Part shown: positions 1 to 8,626 of the stretch, one piece after another
Position numbering within the stretch: the stretch's first letter is position 1
Layout of the letters: each line of letters opens with the position of its first letter
Assembly (NCBI GenBank): GCA_903857255.1
Contig: CAIODY010000043.1
Location: 144,334-208,333, forward strand
Direction: 5' to 3'
DNA length: 64,000 nt
DNA from: an uncultured bacterium
Lineage (GTDB): Bacteria; Bacteroidota; Bacteroidia; Chitinophagales; CAIODY01
The notes under the pieces: model-generated
What the model was told of the DNA's origin: nothing
Seen by the model: the letters and a program-made list of their open reading frames with translations, nothing else
Database searches by the model: none
Program-made: the position numbers and the translations under genes

Positions 1-118
1 ACATTAAATCTGCGCCATTGTCTTTGCACACGGCTCTGAAAGGTGGGTCGCTCACATCTTCCATCGGTGCCAAAAGCAATGGAAATTCGGGTAATTGTAT
101 GTTTCCTATTTTTATCAC
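1..118 (-). CDS. dusB: tRNA-dihydrouridine synthase (DusB type), N-terminal part only
   Basis: The minus strand reads 39 codons from a GTG at 118-116 to the window edge. The peptide contains LLLAPMEDVSDPPFRAVC followed by KDNGAD, the FMN-binding start of the Dus TIM barrel. DusB reduces uridine to dihydrouridine in the tRNA D-loop. The rest of the gene lies beyond the window, so catalytic residues cannot be checked. GTG is chosen because the peptide then begins VIKIGN, the usual N-terminus of the family, and no in-frame ATG is near. A TAATTTTG -7 box lies 18 bases upstream. It is divergent from engB, with about 70 bases between the genes. Confidence 0.85.
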   Translation of the reverse strand, partial: MIKIGNIQLPEFPLLLAPMEDVSDPPFRAVCKDNGADLM

Positions 119-136
119 TGTATTAAAATCGAATTG

Positions 137-168
137 CAAAATTACGCATAAACAAAACATTATCTTTG
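137..168. promoter_or_regulatory. Back-to-back promoters for dusB and engB
   Basis: Plus strand: TATCTTTG at 161-168 fits the Bacteroidetes -7 consensus TAnnTTTG and ends 20 bases before the engB ATG. Minus strand: TAATTTTG (complement of 137-144) fits it too and ends 18 bases before the dusB GTG. In both cases the nearest TTG that could serve as -33 box is 24 bases away, slightly more than the usual 19-21. Assigned by motif and position only. Confidence 0.5.
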
Positions 169-188
169 CAATTCAATTCAAAAAAATC

Positions 189-779
189 ATGTTCATTAAA
201 GAAGCTATTTATACAGGCAGTTATGTTGATTGGCAAAAAATGCCGCAGGAAGCCTTGCCCGAACTGGCTTTTGCTGGGCGAAGCAATGTCGGCAAATCAT
301 CATTGATAAACTATTTGTGTAATCAAAAAAAGTTAGCGCATACTTCATCGCAGCCAGGAAAAACACAAACTTTTAATTTTTATAAAATCAACAAGCAATG
401 GAATTTAGTTGATTTACCGGGTTATGGTTTTGCAAAAGTGTCGCAACAAATGAGAAAAGAATGGTTGCAACGCATGATGGATTATTTTGAAAATCGTCAG
501 CAATTAAGAAGAGTTTGTCAATTGATTGATAGTCGTATTCCGCCACAAGCCGCCGATATTGAGTTTGCAATGGCTTTAAGCGAATTGAAAATTCAAACTG
601 TTTTGATTTTTACTAAAGCTGATACTAAACTCAAAAATAAAATTAAAGGAAGTGTAGCAGCTTTTGAAAATGAATTGAAAGGCAAAGTGCCTTTTACACC
701 CATTCATTTTGTTACCTCTGCGTCAGATAGAGTAGGCAGTGAACAATTTTTGGAATGGGCTAAAGATGTGATTAAATAA
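189..779 (+). CDS. engB: Ribosome-biogenesis GTPase EngB (YihA)
   Basis: 196 aa, the usual size of this small TrmE/Era-class GTPase, which assists assembly of the 50S subunit. The G1 loop is AGRSNVGKSSLIN, then the switch I threonine in SSQPGKTQTF, G3 in LVDLPGYGFAKV, and G4 in TKAD. The open frame continues upstream to 18, but that part covers the dusB start and promoter on the other strand. The ATG at 189, 20 bases after a TATCTTTG box, gives the family-typical start MFIKEAIYTGSY. The gene ends tail to tail with the next one, overlapping it by 8 bases. Function is secure from the GTPase motifs. Confidence 0.95.
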   Translation: MFIKEAIYTGSYVDWQKMPQEALPELAFAGRSNVGKSSLINYLCNQKKLAHTSSQPGKTQTFNFYKINKQWNLVDLPGYGFAKVSQQMRKEWLQRMMDYFENRQQLRRVCQLIDSRIPPQAADIEFAMALSELKIQTVLIFTKADTKLKNKIKGSVAAFENELKGKVPFTPIHFVTSASDRVGSEQFLEWAKDVIK

Positions 780-1914
780 GGCTTCCGCTGGTTTCATTAT
801 TGATTAAAACAACACCTGGATTTTTTCCAATTTCGAAACTGCCATAAGTTTTTTCTATACCTAAAAATTCAGCACCATTCAAAGTCGCCCATTTTAAAAG
901 GGTTTCGAGCGATAGGTGGTTGAATTTTTGTTGAATGGTTTTTATTTCCTCATAAATATTCAAGCAAGAATTAGAAGCCAAACTATCAGTGCCGATACAA
1001 ATTTTCAAACCACTTTCTGACCATAAATTATAATCGGGCAATTTGTTTTCGATAAACAAATTAGCTTGCGGACAAGCACACAAAAAACTTTTTTTATTGT
1101 GTTGAGCAATAGCTTGTAAATCGCTTGGGTAGCCAAATGTGTTGTGTACGTACAACGTGTTGCTGTGTACGGGCATTGCTTCAATTACACTTTGCAACGA
1201 TGTTTTTTTTGTGGCGTTGAAATAAGAAATATCTAATCCTAAATTTTTATAAAAATCTAAAAACGCACCCGATTTATTTTTGAAAAATAATTCTTCGTCT
1301 TCCGTTTCCTGATTGTGAATGGTGGTGGGGGAATTATTTTTTTGATTAAAATCTGAAATCAATTGAATCAATGAAACACTTGTGGAATAAGGTGCATGAG
1401 GTGCAATTGACAAATTAGAAATTACGAATTGTTTGCTCAATTCCATTGCTTCATCAAATTTCTTTTGAGCTATCAAAGGTTGTAAGCCAATCGTTTCGAT
1501 GAAAGTGTGATAAAATAAATTGCCTTTTTTCTTTTGTTCAATTGAAATAGTCTCGTTGCTGATGTCGCCCACAGCCACAATTCCTGTAGCTATCATTTCT
1601 TGTTCAGCATCTGCAATGGCTTGTAATCTTTCTTCGGTGGAAAATGCAAATCGTTGCCCCATCAACGATTGAATGAAACCAACTAAGCCAGTATGTTGTG
1701 CGATTTTATTTTTAAGATGCGATAATTCTACATGACAATGTGCATTTACAAATCCAGGACATAATGCGCCTTGGAAGATTTCCAATTCAGCTTCATCAAA
1801 TTTTTCACGAGTAGAAATTTCTAAAATTTTTCCATCATCATCCAAAATCAAAACACCATTTTTAATGGGTGATGATGTGATAGGATAAACAATATCGGCA
1901 GAGATTTTTTTCAA
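772..1914 (-). CDS. Amidohydrolase of the chlorohydrolase/adenosine-deaminase-like (TRZ/ATZ) group
   Basis: 380 aa cytoplasmic metal-dependent hydrolase. The metal-site residues are in order: H59 and H61 in VNAHCHVELSHL, H173 in SIAPHAPYST, H200 followed by NQETEDEE, H257 in YVHNTF, and D310 in CIGTDSLAS. Relatives deaminate aminofutalosine, S-adenosylhomocysteine or methylthioadenosine. An aminofutalosine deaminase role in menaquinone synthesis is possible, but no other futalosine-pathway gene is nearby. The start is a TTG directly abutting the TAA of the upstream gene (sequence TAATTG), which suggests translational coupling. It is last in a minus-strand run of M48 peptidase, beta-barrel protein and this gene. 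The substrate is not known. Confidence 0.8.
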   Translation of the reverse strand: MKKISADIVYPITSSPIKNGVLILDDDGKILEISTREKFDEAELEIFQGALCPGFVNAHCHVELSHLKNKIAQHTGLVGFIQSLMGQRFAFSTEERLQAIADAEQEMIATGIVAVGDISNETISIEQKKKGNLFYHTFIETIGLQPLIAQKKFDEAMELSKQFVISNLSIAPHAPYSTSVSLIQLISDFNQKNNSPTTIHNQETEDEELFFKNKSGAFLDFYKNLGLDISYFNATKKTSLQSVIEAMPVHSNTLYVHNTFGYPSDLQAIAQHNKKSFLCACPQANLFIENKLPDYNLWSESGLKICIGTDSLASNSCLNIYEEIKTIQQKFNHLSLETLLKWATLNGAEFLGIEKTYGSFEIGKNPGVVLINNETSGSLI

Positions 1915-2811
1915 TTAAAAAATGTAACCCAATTTGATAGATGGTATGAAGATTAAACGAAAGCCAAGTGCTCTTTCGCCGTCTGTGCTGAAAGGTATTT
2001 TGGTGATGTAGTAATATTTTTGATTGGTAACGTTTGTGCCATCAACACTTTTGAATGGATTAAATATTTGCGTAGCTATTTTCTTTCCAATAAAATCATA
2101 AAATGGCGTGGGTACATCATCTAATTGGTAAATATATCCTCTACTATCGTTTGTTGTTGTATAGCTGTTACTTGTATTATAGGTTGATTGTGCATTGTAA
2201 AAATCGAAACTGTAGTAAGCAAAACCAAATTCGCCAGCTAAATCAAGCGTAATGTTTTTATCTAAATAATAGTTTTTACCAAACACCCAAGTGATGCCAT
2301 AACTTTTCACTTTGGCATTAAAATTTAGCGGAGTATTATTAAGTTGATAGCCTGAATTTGTATTTGTGTTGTAATCATAATAATCAATTGAATACATTTT
2401 TCCTGTTGCGACTGTATTCACTACATTGCTTGTCATATATTTTAATGAAAAACCACTGTAATAGCCCACTGGTAAGTTCAACCCTGCTTCGCCGCCATTC
2501 CATAAAAAACTTAAAGCGAATCTTGATGCGTTGATATGAGAGGTTAAAGAACTATTGATGTCATTGTTTCCATTGTAGTTAGTAAAATCAACATCATAGC
2601 TTTTGCTTTGAATACCAAAGCTGCCTTGTAACATGAAATGTTTGCTAACAGCATAACTATAAGTGAATCCAAAAATGCCTTGATAAACTGTGCCAAATGC
2701 ATCATATTGCAATTGATGTCTTTTGCCCAAAAAGCCCTCTGTTTGTGCTTTTGCAGTAAAATTATTTTGAAAAATCAAAACAACTATTACGAGTAGTATT
2801 GTTTTTCCCAT
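1915..2811 (-). CDS. Secreted, probable outer-membrane beta-barrel protein
   Basis: 298 aa. Residues 1-22 form a signal peptide (MGKTILLVIVVLIFQ, cleaved near TAKA-Q). The rest is rich in alternating aromatic and polar strands with many Tyr, Asn and Thr, for example SYAVSKHFMLQGSFGI and YGITWVFGKNYYLDKN, and it ends in the strand IKLGYIF with a terminal Phe, as outer-membrane barrels do. No family was recognised. The ATG is 2 bases after the stop of the M48 peptidase gene, and the next gene starts right at its stop, so the three are probably co-transcribed. It may be a porin-like or structural barrel; function unknown. Confidence 0.65.
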   Translation of the reverse strand: MGKTILLVIVVLIFQNNFTAKAQTEGFLGKRHQLQYDAFGTVYQGIFGFTYSYAVSKHFMLQGSFGIQSKSYDVDFTNYNGNNDINSSLTSHINASRFALSFLWNGGEAGLNLPVGYYSGFSLKYMTSNVVNTVATGKMYSIDYYDYNTNTNSGYQLNNTPLNFNAKVKSYGITWVFGKNYYLDKNITLDLAGEFGFAYYSFDFYNAQSTYNTSNSYTTTNDSRGYIYQLDDVPTPFYDFIGKKIATQIFNPFKSVDGTNVTNQKYYYITKIPFSTDGERALGFRLIFIPSIKLGYIF

Positions 2812-2813
2812 TG

Positions 2814-5132
2814 TTATTCTTTTGTTTTTGAGCCAAAGGCGTTGTTCATGCTGTTTAAATAATAAGCTTTATACATCTTATAATGCACCAATTCTTTGTA
2901 ATAAGACTGTTTTTGATTCTTACTATTCGGGGTAAAACTATAATAAGTAACTTCATAAGCAAACTTCCCCGAACCACTTTTTACTCTTGAACCAATTTCA
3001 ATACAAGGCAAAGAGCAACATAAATATGGATTGCATAGTACAATCAATAATGCTGCTGAATTTTCAGTAACTGCACTAGTTTTTAATTTCACACCTAAAA
3101 ATTGTGTATGGTCTTCAAATGATGTGGTAGTAATCGTTTCCAGCGATTTCAATTCATCTTTCTTAAACATACTCCATACTTCGGGTGTAAGAATGAATGT
3201 TTCGATGCTGCTATCACTTTTAATAAAATGATGCGTTATTTCAGGTTCTTTTTTCTTTTTCTTTTTTTTCTTCTTTGCATAAAAATTAGTGGATTGCAAT
3301 GGCGATATAAAATCTTGATAGTTATTAAACTCTTCGTCATCTGCTTCTGATTTTTTTTTATGTTTTTTTGGTTTTTCTTCTTCCTCATCGGCTGTGGTTT
3401 CCTCTTCGCCATCTTCTTTTCGTTCGGCTAACAGGCTATATGACACTAAGCTCGAAAGCATAGCCTGCTGATATTTCATGGCTTTTGATAAATCTTCTTT
3501 TGCCATATCGTGATACATCACCAATTCTTTCGCAGGATAATTTTTTTTCAAAAATTCATTCAAAGTATTGATGTATTCAGGCGTTTTTTCTTCTGACATT
3601 AATTGTTTTTTATGATAACCATAACTGTGGTCTTCAATAAAACTTACTTTGCCTGTCACCACCATTTCTTTTTTATTACCTTCTAAATCAGAAAGCAAAC
3701 GCTTATCCAGCAAGGCTTGAGCAAAACTTCGATTTTTTATTTTTTCAAAAGCTAAATAATTAATCAAGTTTTCTTTTCTATCAGCACTGTTTTGCGCTGC
3801 TAAAGCAATGGTTAAATAGCTTTCTTTTATTTGTCGTTCGGTTGCAATTTTTGAAAAATAATTAAAGGCTTCATCCCACAATTTGAAAGGAAAATCTTTC
3901 GAGTCATCAATCAATAAATCAGTAGCTTTTATTTTTTTAAATTGATTGGTATCAGGCACTAAAATTTCTAAGTTAGCCAAAATGCCTTTATCCAAATCAT
4001 CGTAAACATCTTTGCTATAATCTTCCGTCAAAAATGGTTTTTTGAATAAATCTTTATGCGCCAAAATAGCTCGGCGGCTGGCTTCTAAAATATAATATAC
4101 ATACGCATCGTTGCCGGGGTCGAGCAAATAATAAGTGAATGCTTTTTCGGTGCAAGTTTTATAGCTAAAATTTTCCAATAACACATTAAGCGTTTCTACC
4201 CGAGCTTGGGCTTGCAAGGTTTTGAAAGTGCTTTTGCTAACGATATAATTCTGTGCCGAATCAGGGTTGAATTTTCGAGCAAAGCGTTTGAAATATTTTA
4301 TTCGGCGTTGCAAATCAGGATGCGATGCCAACACTTTATCACCATGTTCATCTTTCTTTTTTGCAACATCATCATCTTCATCCGAATTAGCTACTTCGCC
4401 GCTATCGTCATCTTCACTTTGTTTGCTTTTTTCTTTATCTTCCATAAAGCGCAACTGATAAAAATTATTGATGCCCGATTTTAAATTGTAACCAGCTTTG
4501 GCTGCATAAACCGCACCCATACTATCCGCTTCTTGTTCAAATCGGCGACTATTGTGCAAGCTGCCCAATACCAAATCAGTATTTTTATCTCTCATCTTTT
4601 TAGTAGTGGCTCTCATGCGTTCGAGCATAGATTTGCGAAGATGATTTTTTTTGAAGTGGGTATATTCATGCCCCAAAATGCAAGCTAATCCAGCTTCATC
4701 TTTCACATCAGCCAACAAACCGATGTTGACATAAAACGTTCCATCATGGATGGCATAAGCGTTGAACTCCGCATTCCTATTGGCATAGGCATGGATGTTA
4801 TTATTGGTCATACTTTTTTTGCCAACTATTTTTCTAAGTACATCGTTTAAATAGTTTTCCAAATCATCCCAACCCATATACACTTCGCCACTTAAAAAGG
4901 CGTTGGCTTTTTGAAAACTCATCAGTTCACAATAGCGGTCGAATTCGTTTTCTTTCCAACCTTCGGGCAAGCCTTCGGCTTTTAAGCGTTTATATTCTTC
5001 TTTAGGGTCTAAAATATATTTGGCAGGTATTTGTTTTGGGTATTTATAAAATGACAAATCGGCGGTTGATTGTGCAAAGCCGCTGATGCCCAGCAAAAGC
5101 AGCAGTAGCAATAGGTAAATAGGTTTTTTCAT
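2814..5132 (-). CDS. Secreted M48-family zinc metallopeptidase, large form
   Basis: 772 aa with a signal peptide (residues 1-21, LLLLLLLLGISGFAQ). The peptidase domain is in the first third: zinc motif H155-E156-Y-T-H159 in LGHEYTHFKKNH and the third ligand in FEQEAD (E199, D203), typical of BepA/Oma1-type M48 enzymes that degrade or refold outer-membrane proteins in the periplasm. Two strongly charged tracts follow, an acidic one near residues 240-270 and one rich in E, D and K near 575-630, the latter ending in a run of ten lysines. The remaining half has no motif I recognise. It leads a tightly spaced set with a barrel protein, which fits a role in envelope quality control, though that is inference. 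Confidence 0.85.
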   Translation of the reverse strand: MKKPIYLLLLLLLLGISGFAQSTADLSFYKYPKQIPAKYILDPKEEYKRLKAEGLPEGWKENEFDRYCELMSFQKANAFLSGEVYMGWDDLENYLNDVLRKIVGKKSMTNNNIHAYANRNAEFNAYAIHDGTFYVNIGLLADVKDEAGLACILGHEYTHFKKNHLRKSMLERMRATTKKMRDKNTDLVLGSLHNSRRFEQEADSMGAVYAAKAGYNLKSGINNFYQLRFMEDKEKSKQSEDDDSGEVANSDEDDDVAKKKDEHGDKVLASHPDLQRRIKYFKRFARKFNPDSAQNYIVSKSTFKTLQAQARVETLNVLLENFSYKTCTEKAFTYYLLDPGNDAYVYYILEASRRAILAHKDLFKKPFLTEDYSKDVYDDLDKGILANLEILVPDTNQFKKIKATDLLIDDSKDFPFKLWDEAFNYFSKIATERQIKESYLTIALAAQNSADRKENLINYLAFEKIKNRSFAQALLDKRLLSDLEGNKKEMVVTGKVSFIEDHSYGYHKKQLMSEEKTPEYINTLNEFLKKNYPAKELVMYHDMAKEDLSKAMKYQQAMLSSLVSYSLLAERKEDGEEETTADEEEEKPKKHKKKSEADDEEFNNYQDFISPLQSTNFYAKKKKKKKKKEPEITHHFIKSDSSIETFILTPEVWSMFKKDELKSLETITTTSFEDHTQFLGVKLKTSAVTENSAALLIVLCNPYLCCSLPCIEIGSRVKSGSGKFAYEVTYYSFTPNSKNQKQSYYKELVHYKMYKAYYLNSMNNAFGSKTKE

Positions 5133-5222
5133 GATAGAAAAAATAAAAGAAAAAGTTAAGAACGGCGAAAATAATAAAAAAAGCGAATAATGATGAAATG
5201 CAGAATGTGGGGTTGAGCAGTA

Positions 5223-6635
5223 TTAAAAATTTGCCCTCATGTGCAAAAATAAACCCGTTTCACCAGTTTTTTTTCGGCTGATTTCGCAGCGCAATAATAA
5301 GTCGTAAGCCGTTACAAAATCAATGCCTACACCATAACCAATCAACCATGTATTGTTCAGCGGATTGTTATTGAAATAAAATTTATCAGCCACATAACCT
5401 GCATCCATAAAGGCTTTCAAATAAATTTGAAAAGGAAGATTCTCGAGATATTTATAATGAACAGCAAATTTTCTGTTCAAAATTTTTCGTTTAATTTCAT
5501 TTCGGCTCAACACAAAATGTTGCCCATCAATCACATCATATTCATAGCCTCTTACAAATTCATAACCATATCCTAAACCGCTTTGTAAACTATAAGGCTG
5601 CTCGGTTGGAAATGAAAGTTGACCTTTTATAGAATGATACAAATACCATTGATGTGGCAATGCAAAATATTTACTCAACAACAAATTCAATTCACTCATT
5701 CTCACATTATCACTTTGCAATAAGCCATATTGTGTTGCATTGAACATGATTAAAAAACCCTTTAGCGGATAGGCTTTCACATCGCGATGGTCATATTCAA
5801 ATTGATATTTTAAAAGGAAAAAATGTTGTTCGGTTTTTCCATTCAAAAAATAATTAGGATTGAATTTTGCCAAAGTATCTTCAATCGAACTTTTTGTAAA
5901 ATTTAACTCAATAGTGTGGCGGATAAATATTTTCGGGCGATACCGAAACATTGCACCAGCCGTTTGTTTTCGGCGAATGAATTGATTATCATCTCTGATA
6001 AAAATTTGTTTGTTTTCAAAGGTGGTGGCAGCCGCTTCTTTGTTGCCATAAACATTGGCATACAACACCAAGCCTTTTGTCAATTTTTTATCAATGAACG
6101 GAAACTCATATTGGATGCCTAATTGACGAGTATAACCCACTTGCGCTGTGATAGTCATGGTTTCATTTCGCCCACGAATATTGCGTTGTAGCAATTGTCC
6201 GCCAATATTTAATCGTTGCAAATCATGATGTTTTTCAACCCACCATACATTAAAATTTCTATCAGCAATTTCCATCGAAGGCAAAATGTAAGTGTAGAAA
6301 CGCTCTTGCAGCAACACTTTCAGCGATAATGAATGGGTTGTGCTATCAAAAATTTCAAATCTTATTTCGTTGAATAAAAATGTGTTGTACAAATTTTTTC
6401 GACTTTGCTCTAATCTGTTTTTTAGTTCAGCATAATTCATCGTGTCGCCTGGTTGTACATGCATTTCACGAAGAATAATATGCTGTTTGGTTTTTTTATT
6501 GCCAGCAATTTCAATTGTATTGATTTGAAAAATTTGAGCATTCGCCCATTGCGAAAGCAATAGCAAAACTGCTACAGTTCCACTTTTTAACAAAGTGGCG
6601 ATGAGATGAAATGAACTTGGCGTTTTATTTTTCAA
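5223..6635 (-). CDS. BamA/TamA-like outer-membrane protein with one visible POTRA domain
   Basis: 470 aa from the chosen start. After a signal peptide (KSGTVAVLLLLSQWANAQ) comes a POTRA-like segment, INTIEIAGNKKTKQHIILRE, continuing to YAELKNRLEQSRKNLYNT. A C-terminal barrel of the surface-antigen type includes LSRNEIKRKI and ends in LFLHMRANF with the terminal Phe. Such proteins insert or translocate outer-membrane and surface proteins; with a single POTRA it is closer to small Omp85 members than to BamA. The frame stays open to an ATG at 6770, but that extension runs through a dispersed repeat (near 6687). A TTG at 6635, just after TTTCTTTG on this strand, gives a cleaner start. The start is uncertain; the family is fairly sure. 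Confidence 0.75.
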   Translation of the reverse strand: MKNKTPSSFHLIATLLKSGTVAVLLLLSQWANAQIFQINTIEIAGNKKTKQHIILREMHVQPGDTMNYAELKNRLEQSRKNLYNTFLFNEIRFEIFDSTTHSLSLKVLLQERFYTYILPSMEIADRNFNVWWVEKHHDLQRLNIGGQLLQRNIRGRNETMTITAQVGYTRQLGIQYEFPFIDKKLTKGLVLYANVYGNKEAAATTFENKQIFIRDDNQFIRRKQTAGAMFRYRPKIFIRHTIELNFTKSSIEDTLAKFNPNYFLNGKTEQHFFLLKYQFEYDHRDVKAYPLKGFLIMFNATQYGLLQSDNVRMSELNLLLSKYFALPHQWYLYHSIKGQLSFPTEQPYSLQSGLGYGYEFVRGYEYDVIDGQHFVLSRNEIKRKILNRKFAVHYKYLENLPFQIYLKAFMDAGYVADKFYFNNNPLNNTWLIGYGVGIDFVTAYDLLLRCEISRKKTGETGLFLHMRANF

Positions 6636-6686
6636 TGGAATGCAAAGAAAGAAAAATTTGAGAACTGTTTGCAAATACAACTTAAA

Positions 6687-6858
6687 ACACATAGGCACAT
6701 AGAGATAAAAAAACAATTGCTGGTTATAGCTTTGTTGTTGTTCAATGCAACAACTATGTGTAAAATTCATTTTCTAAGTTGCTCTTGTAAAACAATTAGA
6801 TTAGCTTAGTACAACAATAGTAAATGCTTCGCATTTTAAAACTATTGTGCCTATGTGT
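6687..6858. repeat. Inverted copies of a CACATAGGCACA repeat around an AT-rich intergenic region
   Basis: ACACATAGGCACA (6687-6699) recurs inverted as TGTGCCTATGTGT (6846-6858). Just inside the right copy, CAATAGT (6815-6821) pairs with ACTATTG (6841-6847) around a nested AAATGC/GCATTT hairpin. Sequences of this sort are common dispersed repeats in Bacteroidota intergenic DNA. The rest of the region appears non-coding, apart from a likely -7 variant TAACTTCG at 6884-6891 serving the next gene. Confidence 0.55.
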
Positions 6859-6910
6859 TTAGCATGTATTTGTATTTCATTCTTAACTTCGCCAACTAAA
6901 TTTTTCAAAA

Positions 6911-7708
6911 ATGGCTGAAGCAAAATCTTTTACTTGTCTGTTATACACGGTTGAAAATAATGTAGCACACATCACTTTAAATCGCCCTGATGTGTTTAAT
7001 GCATTTAATGATGAAATGAGTTACGAATTACAAGATGCCTTAAAAATGGCTACCAATGATGCTTTGGTGCGTTGTGTAGTTTTGACTGGAAGTGGAAAAG
7101 CATTTTGCAGTGGACAAGATTTGAAGGCAATAAAAGAAGTAGCAGGCAAACGCGATTTGAGTGAATCATTGCATAAGCGTTATAATCCAATCATCAGAGC
7201 CATGCGAAATATGCCAAAACCGATTATTGGAAGAATCAACGGAGTGGCTGCTGGTGCAGGTTGTAGCTTAGCTTTGGCTTGCGATATTGTGGTGGCTGCT
7301 GAAAATGCAAGTTTTATTGAAGTGTTTGTGAATGTAGGATTGGTATTGGATAGCGGTTCATCTTTCTTTTTACCACGAGCTGTGGGCAGCATGAAAGCAT
7401 TTGAAATGAGTACGATGGGCAGTAAAGTAACTGCCGCAGAAGCTTTGCAGATAGGCATTGCCAACAAAGTTGTGGCATTAGAACAAATGGATGAAGTGAT
7501 AAAAACTTACACCAATTATTATGCTCAAGCACCAACCAAAGCCATCGGCATGATGAAAAAAATGTTGAACAAATCGTTTAATTCAAACTTAGATGAAATG
7601 CTGGAATATGAAGCCTATTGCCAACAAATTGCAGGCAACACATACGACAATGCCGAAGGTGTGAAAGCATTTAATGAAAAAAGAAAACCAGTGTTCAAGG
7701 GAGAATAA
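6911..7708 (+). CDS. paaG: Enoyl-CoA hydratase/isomerase, PaaG-like (ring-1,2-epoxyphenylacetyl-CoA isomerase)
   Basis: 265 aa crotonase-fold enzyme. Oxyanion-hole segments are SGKAFCSGQDLKAI (62-74) and NGVAAGAGCSLALACD (110-125). The catalytic-site stretch NVGLVLDSGSSFFLPR places an aspartate at 147, as in PaaG, which converts the epoxide of phenylacetyl-CoA to the oxepin. Ordinary hydratases carry a glutamate pair instead. paaBCD lie at 40.3-41.8 kb in this window, which supports the phenylacetate assignment, although this gene stands alone here. A TAACTTCG box ends 19 bases before the ATG. It could be a general crotonase, but the LVLDSG motif makes PaaG the best call. Confidence 0.8.
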   Translation: MAEAKSFTCLLYTVENNVAHITLNRPDVFNAFNDEMSYELQDALKMATNDALVRCVVLTGSGKAFCSGQDLKAIKEVAGKRDLSESLHKRYNPIIRAMRNMPKPIIGRINGVAAGAGCSLALACDIVVAAENASFIEVFVNVGLVLDSGSSFFLPRAVGSMKAFEMSTMGSKVTAAEALQIGIANKVVALEQMDEVIKTYTNYYAQAPTKAIGMMKKMLNKSFNSNLDEMLEYEAYCQQIAGNTYDNAEGVKAFNEKRKPVFKGE

Positions 7709-7780
7709 TTATTTTTTATTCACAAAATCAAATCTTGAATTCAGCATAAATGCTGCATTTTTGCAACCCAAAATTTAGCA

Positions 7781-8626
7781 ATGGCAATTTTCAGAAAGAA
7801 ATATAATGATGAGAATAATATGGGTTTCTTCGACCATATTGATGCTTTACGTGGGCATTTGTTTCGCAGTGTTATTGCCATTGTAGTCATTGCCTGCTAT
7901 GTGTTTTGGAATAAAAAATTTGTGTTCGATACTATTTTATTCGGACCCAAAAAACAAGATTTTATCACTTACAAATGGATGTGTAAATTGGGGGAAGTGT
8001 TGCACATGCCTGATTTGTGTGTGCAAGTGCCTAACTTCAAAGTCATCAGCACCACGTTGGCAGGGCAGTTCATGGCGCACATCACTATTTCATTTGTCAT
8101 CGGATTAATCGTTGCCATCCCTTATGTATTGTGGGAATTGTGGCGATTTATTTCACCTGCTTTGCATGAAAAAGAACGTAAGGCTGCAACTGGTGTAGTA
8201 GCCTATGCTTCGTTGTTATTCATTGTTGGCGCAGCTTTCGGTTATTATTTTATCACACCATTTTCCATTGCATTTTTAGTGAGTTATAATGTATCAAGCG
8301 AAGTGTTGGCAATGCCTACTTTAGATGAATACGTTGATTTTGTAACCTCAATGGTTTTGATGACTGGTGTGGCTTTTGAGCTGCCAATGTTGTTATATTT
8401 TTTGGGAAGAATTGGAATTGTAAGCAGTGCGATGTTGCGTAAATTTCGCCGCTATGCAGTAGTAGCAGTGCTTTTGGTGGCAGCCATCATCACACCTTCG
8501 GTAGATATGTTTTCGCAAACCTTAGTATCCATACCGCTTTACGCCTTGTATGAGTTAAGTATTTTTGTAGTTGCTCGTGTTGAAAAACGCAAGAAAAAAG
8601 AAGAAGCAGAATTTTATAATTCTTAA
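7781..8626 (+). CDS. tatC: Twin-arginine translocase subunit TatC
   Basis: 281 aa with six predicted membrane helices. The N-terminal cytoplasmic stretch FFDHIDALRGHLFRS corresponds to the family motif HLxELRxRL, and the first periplasmic loop (about residues 50-95) is long, as is common in Bacteroidota. The P-rich signature FISPALHEKERKA follows helix 2, and the helix-4 region contains ELPMLLYFLGRIGI. TatC binds twin-arginine signal peptides of folded proteins for export. No tatA/tatB gene is adjacent. A near-consensus box CATTTTTG lies at 7756-7763. The end overlaps the convergent epimerase gene by 4 bases. Confidence 0.95.
   Translation: MAIFRKKYNDENNMGFFDHIDALRGHLFRSVIAIVVIACYVFWNKKFVFDTILFGPKKQDFITYKWMCKLGEVLHMPDLCVQVPNFKVISTTLAGQFMAHITISFVIGLIVAIPYVLWELWRFISPALHEKERKAATGVVAYASLLFIVGAAFGYYFITPFSIAFLVSYNVSSEVLAMPTLDEYVDFVTSMVLMTGVAFELPMLLYFLGRIGIVSSAMLRKFRRYAVVAVLLVAAIITPSVDMFSQTLVSIPLYALYELSIFVVARVEKRKKKEEAEFYNS

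Noticed and set aside
18..188. 57-codon N-terminal extension of EngB
   Set aside because: It is antisense to the dusB start and crosses the promoter region; EngB proteins begin near the ATG at 189.
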